From: Stercorarius parasiticus
Lineage: Eukaryota > Chordata > Aves > Charadriiformes > Stercorariidae
Assembly: GCA_013396915.1 (NCBI GenBank)
Contig: VWZL01004604.1
Location: forward strand, 310,001-374,000
DNA: 64,000 nucleotides
Direction: 5' to 3'
The position numbers were made by a program, and so were the translations under genes. How positions within the stretch are numbered: the stretch's first letter is position 1; the number at the start of each line of letters is the position of its first letter. Below, in pieces: positions 57,901 through 64,000 of this stretch. The notes under the pieces are model-generated. The model was not told where the DNA came from. It was given only the letters and a program-made list of their open reading frames with translations, and ran no database searches.

Positions 57901-60900
57901 GTCTTCAAGTGCCATCACCTGTGTCATTTCTTTTTTGTTTTCCTGGGCAGCGTTTTAGCCTCAGCTCTTCCAGTGCAGGTTAAGCAAATGGCAAAGTAAA
58001 TGAGTATTCTCACCAGCCAGCTTGGTTGCTGGCGCAGCACTGCTGATCTTCCCAGGTAATGCAGTTACAGAAGAGAGAAGAGACTGTGGAAAAGTCACAA
58101 ACAGTTCAAAACACTGAGGTGACAAGAAATGAAGAGCTGTAGATAAGCTTTGGGGGGAAAAAAAAGTCAAAACTGTTTAGTAATTAGAATGCATTGGGAA
58201 GGCACAGAAACGAGGTGACTTTTCCTCCACAGAGAAATTACCGGCAGCCCCAAGGCTTTCCAGCACGTCCCAGCAGTGGCTCTCAGAACAGTCTCATCTC
58301 AATCCAGAAGCGACGGAGGCTTTTGGGATGTTCCTGCTCCCTCTCCTCACCTGCACCCCTGCCGTTCCATGTTCCCCGCTCCAGGCTGAGGGAGCAGGAG
58401 CTGCCAAGGGCGGTTCGCAAAGGAATCCTGGCTGAGATGTTTAAATTATAAAGCCCTTGCTGCCCAGCTAACACTTATCCTTGAAGCAAAGAAAGGAATT
58501 TTATTGAGATAAAGGGCAGATAAATTTGAATGCAACACAAAACCAAAATAGGACACAATGGCAAAATAAGAATGTCCCTTGGAAGCACACACTGAAAACG
58601 TTAGATAAACCAGAGCCTCCACGAAGCCCCAGGGAAATTAATGTACTTAGGTTTTCTTTTGAAAAAAAGCCTCCCAGAAGAGCCAGGCTTAAGCCAGAAA
58701 GTCCCGTTGATAACCCCAGCCGTGGAGGCCTGCATTTCCACAGCGGGGGCCCATTCCGAGAGTCTTGCCTGTTGGGTGCACAATTTTAAGGAACCTTAAT
58801 GGGATTTCAAAGGCGAGGCACGCGGTATTGCCTGAGACTACTTGGTGTGTGGTCTAACAGAAGCAGCTGAAATTACTTCAAAAACCACTTTAAGAGCAAA
58901 GGTGTGCACCTGGGGCCATTTTCCACTGTCCTGTTTTTCACACTCAGAAAAAGCAGCCCTTCAGCACATCAGGGGATGGACATTGCGCATGTGAAAATGA
59001 ATGGGCCTGCCGTGCTGAGGAGGATGAAGCCCCATGAAAACCACACCAGGAGGGGGAAGGAGGTCCCTATGACGCCCAGGGCTGTCGCAGGGGAGCTGAT
59101 GGCGTTCCTGTCGCTGTCAGAAACTTGTGCTTTCCTGCAGGAGGAGCACACAGAGTCAGGGACAGGTTCCCAGCAGCCTGCCTATCCCGGCCCATATCAT
59201 CAGCTCAGCTTTGTGGCTCGGAGAATGGTGTAGTGTTCAGAGACTGATTTTTCTGAGAAACTGAAGAGAATTAGGCACCGGGTCTGGAGCAGAGTCCCCT
59301 GCAGCTTTGCTCAGCTGTGCGATGTTGGGTGCAAACGTGGAGTGACGACAGCTGAAGATGGAGGCACCTGGCCCTGCAGAGTTCCTCTGGCTAGAAGAGG
59401 AACAGGAGGAAGTGTTAGGGCCGTGATCCTGCTTATGGACATGGTAAAAGAAAATCAAACTGCGGCTGGCCAAGAAGGTGACGCACAGAACTGTCTGCTG
59501 CGTGCACGTGGGCCAGTGCTGCTTCCAAAGCAGTGGCTTCAAACGAGATGTCTTTAGCGAAGGCCCAAGTTGCTGTTGTCATTCATACTTTGGTTCCTTC
59601 CCTCTGAGACAGATCCCTCCCCTGACACATCTTTTCCCTGTCAGCGCCGTTGCTTGGCCGATACGGCAGAAGCTCCTTTCAGAGCAAAGGGGGCTGATTT
59701 CCACTTACCCGCACTGGGGTGCAGCAAAGTGCTCCAGGTACAAAAATTATCCCCAAGAGAGCGTGGCATTGGCGTAAATGGCAGCCTGCTGCCTTCGGAC
59801 AGCCCTGGCTGCTCTAACAGCCCGTGGAGCGACAGGAACAGGAAGCAGAATAGTTCCAGACGTATTTGGCAGAAAAGAGTGCTCCCTGTTATTGCATTTC
59901 CTCTGTGCTTTACTCCGAGTGGCTGCAAATGGACTTCTATGGCTTTGCCCATTAACCTGCATTTTTCAGCTCAGGTGCAAGGTGCTCGTTATTTGCCCAT
60001 GACCAATCTCTTTGAAAACAAAGAGCTGTAATTCAAATATTATACATACAGGTAGCACTGGCGCCTGGATGTTTGCAAAGGTCTGGCAAATCAGCCAGAA
60101 TGTCAAGAGCTACATTTTCCTATGTACTAAAAAATCAGCATAATTTTCTAGCTGCAGAGTTCCAAAAGACCTGCTGTACAAATATTGAAGTCAAACATCC
60201 AGAGTATGGGAAGATTTCAAAATACATGTAACCTTTAATAATCTAAATCATCCAGATGGTAAAATAACAAAGCCCCCAACGGAAGAGTGGGTGACTCCTA
60301 GCGTCTGTGGAGAAGGAACAAAAGCACGTTCCTAGTGTGTTTCCTCTGACTCACCATGAACAATGGGTGAACAAAAGTGTTTTCCAAGCTTTGGAACCCT
60401 AATTAATAGCAAATTGACAGGCAAAGATACTGGCAACGATACCGCTGTCTCAGAATTAAGTGTGGGTTTGTGCCTTGGACAACAGAACGCAGCATCTCTG
60501 TGAACAAAAAACTAAGCAGCTTTGATCCTACCCGGTCTTATCGCAACGCTGCCTTCCTGCTTTTCTAAATTCTCCGTACACCAGCTCTGCTTGTTACAAA
60601 ATTAGATTTTATCGTCTGAACTTCCACTTTTAGTTCTTTCCACCAGGAATGACTGTGAGGAGCTGCTCTAACACTGCCCAGTCTGTGCCGTTTACTTTCT
60701 CTTGGGCGCTGCCATTTCCCTGCTAAATGGCCTGTCTGGCGGCTCCAGAATTACTGTATTCCTACTTCACAACAGGCAGGCGAGAATATTTTTCTGCCTG
60801 TTTTGAGAATTAAAGCACTAACCTACAAATAACACTCGGAGATCATTCTCTCATCACAGCCGCTTGCCTTCATTCCGTGCGTTGCAGCATCACAACTCCG

Positions 60901-61950
60901 GTCCAGGATGCAAATTCTTCCCTTTATCGTCAGCCGTTGTTTTTGTGGCTCCCGAGCTCAGCGAGACGGCGGCAGCTGGGAGCGCAAGGACAGCCGGGGG
61001 CACAGGAGCGTCCTCAGCCTCCCCAAGCGAAACCCCGCAACATTAGTACAGTGAATTATTTTCATAGAAACATACACGTGTACCCACAAGAATTAACATC
61101 AAGATTTCATTCCAATGACAACAAAGTAAATTTAACAAAGATTTAATTGTCAGGTTGTTTATAATTGCCGGTGAGTTGCTGGTCTGAACTCAGTTCTGCC
61201 ACCCTCATGTAAATTAGTGGTATATTCAATGAGGGGCTCAGATTTACTCCAGGTACAATTATTTCTGGTGTAAATGAGAATTTGGCCTTCTTTTTTTTGC
61301 TTGAAAGGCACAGTTTCCTGGGAGAGAAATGTAATTAGACAATGGGTAGCTCTTGTGTTGTATATTTTAATTAGTAGCTTTGTGATCGTCGTTTCCCAGC
61401 TGTATGAACACCGGACGCGTGGGGAACGCGCTCGCAGAGCAGCCGGAGGCTGAAAAGCAGGATTTAGCTGGCACTGAGAAGGTTCACGGGCTCGTCAATG
61501 GGCCTGGGCTCTAAATTGTCATCACAGAGTGTGTCTAACGACAACACACGAGCAATCGGTAAATTCTGCAAAAGGGCTCAATGTGCCCCAGAAAAAAAAA
61601 AAAGCATAAAAACCAATATGCGGCTCCAGATTTTGTGGGTAACAGCCACCCACAGGAGACGGATTTGTTAGTCTCCCTTGTATCGATCGTACTTCCCCAT
61701 CATTTTGTCCCAATCACTGTTTTTAATCTTTATTTCTCATTGAAAAAAATTTTTAAAAAAAGATATCTATGTAGTGCATGGTATAAAAAACCTACTTCGG
61801 GGGAGTTGCAGAAAACCTTTTTCTGTGCACGAATCTATCCAACATTTCAGACCTTAAAGAACAGATAACTTTGTGCCACACCTTTTTAATTAAAAACGTC
61901 TTAATTACACAAAGCTAATTCAGAGACCTTCTGGCCATCTCTGAGATTGC
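57901..61950. other. Intergenic region before SEC11C
   Basis: Unique sequence of intermediate composition with no recognised gene. TAATTA homeodomain-type sites occur at 61332-61337 and 61368-61373. A probable ancient repeat lies at about 61195-61292. The human locus has an OACYL-family pseudogene between ZNF532 and SEC11C; no acyltransferase-like translated segment is apparent here. Confidence 0.5.
61195..61292. repeat. Probable ancient amniote interspersed repeat
   Basis: The segment contains CTCATGTAAATTAGTGGTAT, GGGGCTCAGATTTACTCCAG and GGTGTAAATGAGAATTTGGC. This vocabulary resembles a well-known family of old amniote repeats that carry 'tttacaccagtgtaaatgag...aatttggcc'. The resemblance is from memory and the family name is not given. 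Confidence 0.35.
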
Positions 61951-62088
61951 CCTCGCGTATTCTTCTTCTCCACGTCCGCCTCACTGCCCGCTCCTGAGCA
62001 CAGCCGCTGCCCAAAGAGGGACAAGGACAAACTTTATCCCCCATCGACGTTGTTGTGCTCCCGGCCCCGCCCCCCCGCTGGCCCCGCC

Positions 62089-62245
62089 NNNNNNNNNNNN
62101 NNNNNNNNNNNNNNNNNNNNNNNNNNNNNNNNNNNNNNNNNNNNNNNNNNNNNNNNNNNNNNNNNNNNNNNNNNNNNNNNNNNNNNNNNNNNNNNNNNNN
62201 NNNNNNNNNNNNNNNNNNNNNNNNNNNNNNNNNNNNNNNNNNNNN
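62089..62245. other. Assembly gap (157 N)
   Basis: A run of N inside the SEC11C CpG island, 46 bases upstream of the start codon. ORFs reading through it are artefacts. Confidence 0.99.
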
Positions 62246-62291
62246 CCCCTGAGGAGCTGCCGGGCGGCGCGGGCCGTCCCCGCGGGCGGCC

Positions 62292-62333
62292 ATGGACCTC
62301 TTCGGGGACCTGCGGCGCATGAACAAGCGGCAG
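62292..62333 (+). CDS. SEC11C: SEC11C coding exon 1 (residues 1-14)
   Basis: ATG at 62292 has G at both -3 and +4. The exon ends CGGCAG|GTAGCG at Gln14 in phase 0. The RRMNKRQ motif immediately before the junction is conserved across eukaryotic Sec11 proteins. The open frame that continues into the intron to 62576 is not coding. Confidence 0.92.
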
Positions 62334-63460
62334 GTAGCGGAGGGTCCCGGGGCGTGCGGGCCGGGCCGGGGCGCGGAGGCCCCCGGGGGTCCGGAGCCTG
62401 CGGCCCGCCGGGGCCGGCCGGGTTCTCCGCGCCTGCTGCCGGTGAGGCCGCTCCGCCACCGTCTGGGCCGTGCCGCGGCCCGGGCCTGGGGTTTAAAGCT
62501 GGAAAATCGTGTTTTTACGTTAATGTCAGTAATCGGCTTCGTTCTGGAGTGCATGGAAGCAAACGGGTGGTTTTGAACTCTTGTGGTTCAGAATGGATGT
62601 CTGTGTTTTATCGTTGCTGTGTTTAAATAACTGGTTGGAAGGGAGACTATAAGACTGGTGACAAACCTGATCTCCAGGCTGTGACCGTTCCTTGTTATGG
62701 GTTGTTTTTAATATCTATCAACCATGTTTAAAAAAAACCCAAACTTCAGAGCAAATATTGAAGCTTGGCTAATGCTGTTAAGTGGGTCATACACCTGGAA
62801 ATCCCAGCATATATATTTTCAAACTCGAATGATGTCCTGGAAATCTCTGGTTCTGTCTCTTAGATCAGTGGGATAGGTGATAAGTGGAGATAGGCCAGGC
62901 CGTTTTCCACCAGAGAATCTTCATATGCTGACAAGAAAAAAAAAAAGGAGGTAGTGTGAAGAAAAGGTATCCCCTGCTGTAATGGCTGGCAAAGCAGTCA
63001 AATTTTGGGGCAGGAAGTTAGTCAAATCAATAAAAGATTTTCCCCATGAGAAAATTCTGTCTGACAATAGCAGAAAATTATTCTTTGCTGTCCCTCTTCT
63101 ACCCCAACAGCTCCTCTTTTTAAACAAAAATACTATCTTACAGGATTTCACTGCATGCTGCGGTGTGGTTTGGGTGGTTGGGTTGCCGGCAGGGGCATCT
63201 GTTCCGTGGGGCTTATGTTGGAATGTGATTTTAGCATGAAAGCCTATGCGCCTGGATTGTGATTCAGTGGTGCATATGGGTTGAAATCCTATGTTGTGCT
63301 TCTAAATACAACACAGTAACGTTTAAAAACAATTTTCTTGTTTCATATAGCTGTATTACCAAGTCTTAAATTTTGCAATGATAGTGTCTTCTGCCCTCAT
63401 GATATGGAAAGGGCTGATCGTCATTACTGGAAGTGAAAGCCCTATTGTTGTGGTGCTGAG
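62292..63460 (+). CDS. SEC11C: SEC11C, signal peptidase complex catalytic subunit (5' part, spliced, continues past window)
   Basis: Exons 62292-62333 and 63351-63460 join in phase 0 to encode the first 50 residues plus two bases of codon 51. SEC11C is the ER-membrane serine protease subunit of the signal peptidase complex, which removes signal peptides from secretory proteins. Residues 1-14 ([14 protein letters not shown]) are cytosolic, about 19-39 form the single transmembrane helix, and SESPIVVVL follows on the lumenal side. FGDL, NFAM and GLIVITG favour SEC11C over SEC11A, and the neighbour ZNF532 agrees with human synteny. The catalytic Ser of the SGSMEP motif is in the next exon, outside the window. 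The start is supported by an in-frame TGA at 62250-62252 and a strong Kozak context (GCCATGG). Confidence 0.93.
62334..63350 (+). other. SEC11C: SEC11C intron 1
   Basis: Donor GTAGCG, acceptor TTTCATATAG. The first 150 bases are still CpG-island sequence; the rest is AT-rich and unique, with an A-run at about 62935-62946. Confidence 0.88.
63351..63460 (+). CDS. SEC11C: SEC11C coding exon 2 (residues 15-51, partial last codon)
   Basis: It encodes [20 protein letters not shown], then [16 protein letters not shown], and ends with AG, the first two bases of the Ser in SGSMEP. Donor AG|GTAAGT is a perfect consensus. The segment covers the whole transmembrane helix and the start of the lumenal peptidase domain. 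Confidence 0.94.
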
Positions 63461-64000
63461 GTAAGTCGATGTAAAGGCTTTTTTGTTAAAGTCCAAATAC
63501 TGTTTTGTCCTTTGTCTCCTCCCCTTCCCGCTTGGAAACATTTGGAGTTTGAAGTCTCACCTACTTTAAGAAGTACCGAGACACTTATTTTCTACTAACT
63601 CTGTTTTCGGACACTTAGCAAAGGCTGCTTTTGTAATGGCAGTTTAGTTTCCATTGAAGTTTGTGGAAGCAGTAGATACGTGAAACCTTTGAACATCTAG
63701 GTTTGTCCGTTTAATTAACGGGTAAACTACTCGAGCATATACATATTGCTACCTAGGGATAGTAATCCCTCTATAGGTGTTACAATTCCAAAAAATTAAT
63801 TCTGCTTTCATAGAAATGTGTGTAGTCCTATGAAGTTTCTGTGCTCTCCTGAAGAAAATGAGTGTTGCATTTCCAGAAGCCACTGAACAGTTTCTGGTCT
63901 ACTTGTTAATTTCTTTTTTTTTTACCATATGTGTATTTATTTTGAAATTGTATTAAGGTAAAACTCCTTTTATCAGTAAATTATCTGCTTCTTTCTTTCT
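63461..64000 (+). other. SEC11C: SEC11C intron 2 (start)
   Basis: The intron runs off the end of the window. It is AT-rich with no recognised exon or repeat. Confidence 0.85.

Larger units (their letters stand above)
61960..62480 (+). promoter_or_regulatory. SEC11C: CpG-island promoter of SEC11C
   Basis: A sharp CpG-rich island surrounds the first SEC11C exon. GC-box-like (Sp/KLF) sequences, CCCCGCCCCCC and GGCCCCGCC, occur at 62064-62088 just before the N gap. No TATA box is visible. Part of the promoter and 5' UTR lies in the gap. Confidence 0.8.

Noticed and set aside
61901..62576. Minus-strand 217-codon and plus-strand 94-codon ORFs around the SEC11C start
   Set aside because: The minus-strand frame crosses the N gap. 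The plus-strand frame starts correctly at the SEC11C ATG but runs through the donor at 62334 into intron 1.
1..64000. CRISPR arrays, tRNA/rRNA genes, prokaryotic-type operons
   Set aside because: No regularly spaced direct repeats, no tRNA-like A/B boxes with cloverleaf potential noticed, and the gene structure is clearly vertebrate.

Overview
This is vertebrate, almost certainly avian, nuclear DNA. The evidence is a single large multi-exon gene with GT-AG introns, long AT-rich introns, sharp CpG islands broken by assembly gaps, and several CR1 (chicken repeat 1) LINE 3' ends as the only clear interspersed repeats. No bacterial-type operon, CRISPR array, tRNA or rRNA gene was seen.

The main gene is ZNF532, on the + strand. 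A CpG-island promoter lies at about 5.03-7.34 kb and contains an 893-base N gap. A long first intron follows, then eight coding exons from 20217 to 51102. Joined at consensus splice sites with consistent phases they give an unbroken 1,297-residue reading frame, very close in length to human ZNF532 (about 1,300 residues). The protein has an acidic conserved N-terminus, a long Ser/Ala/Lys-rich low-complexity half, and about 15 C2H2-type zinc fingers from residue 617 to 1282, several of them degenerate. The 3' UTR runs to about 52.49 kb or 52.93 kb, depending on which of two AATAAA signals is used.

The second gene is SEC11C, also on the + strand, with only its first two coding exons in the window (62292-62333 and 63351-63460). 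It starts in its own CpG island, which also carries an N gap (62089-62245). The catalytic serine is encoded by the next exon, outside the window. ZNF532 followed by SEC11C in the same orientation matches human 18q21. The chicken counterpart is, as I recall, on the Z chromosome, so Z linkage is plausible but cannot be shown from this sequence.

The other regions are as follows. Bases 1-5030 are upstream intergenic DNA with no recognisable gene. Introns hold five CR1 copies (12.6, 19.5, 26.2-26.5, 34.7-35.2 and 36.3-36.6 kb), one of them inverted relative to the others. The ZNF532-SEC11C interval (about 53-62 kb) is first GC-rich with spurious ORFs, then AT-richer with segments that look like conserved non-coding elements and one probable ancient repeat. 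I found no sign of the OACYL-family gene or pseudogene that lies here in human.

I did not find a clearly new biological system. The observations most worth checking are a possible truncated ZNF532 isoform made by reading through a weak donor after the giant exon, inverted CR1 copies flanking two zinc-finger exons, the shortened SEC11C N-terminus, and the regulatory-looking block at 57.2-57.9 kb.
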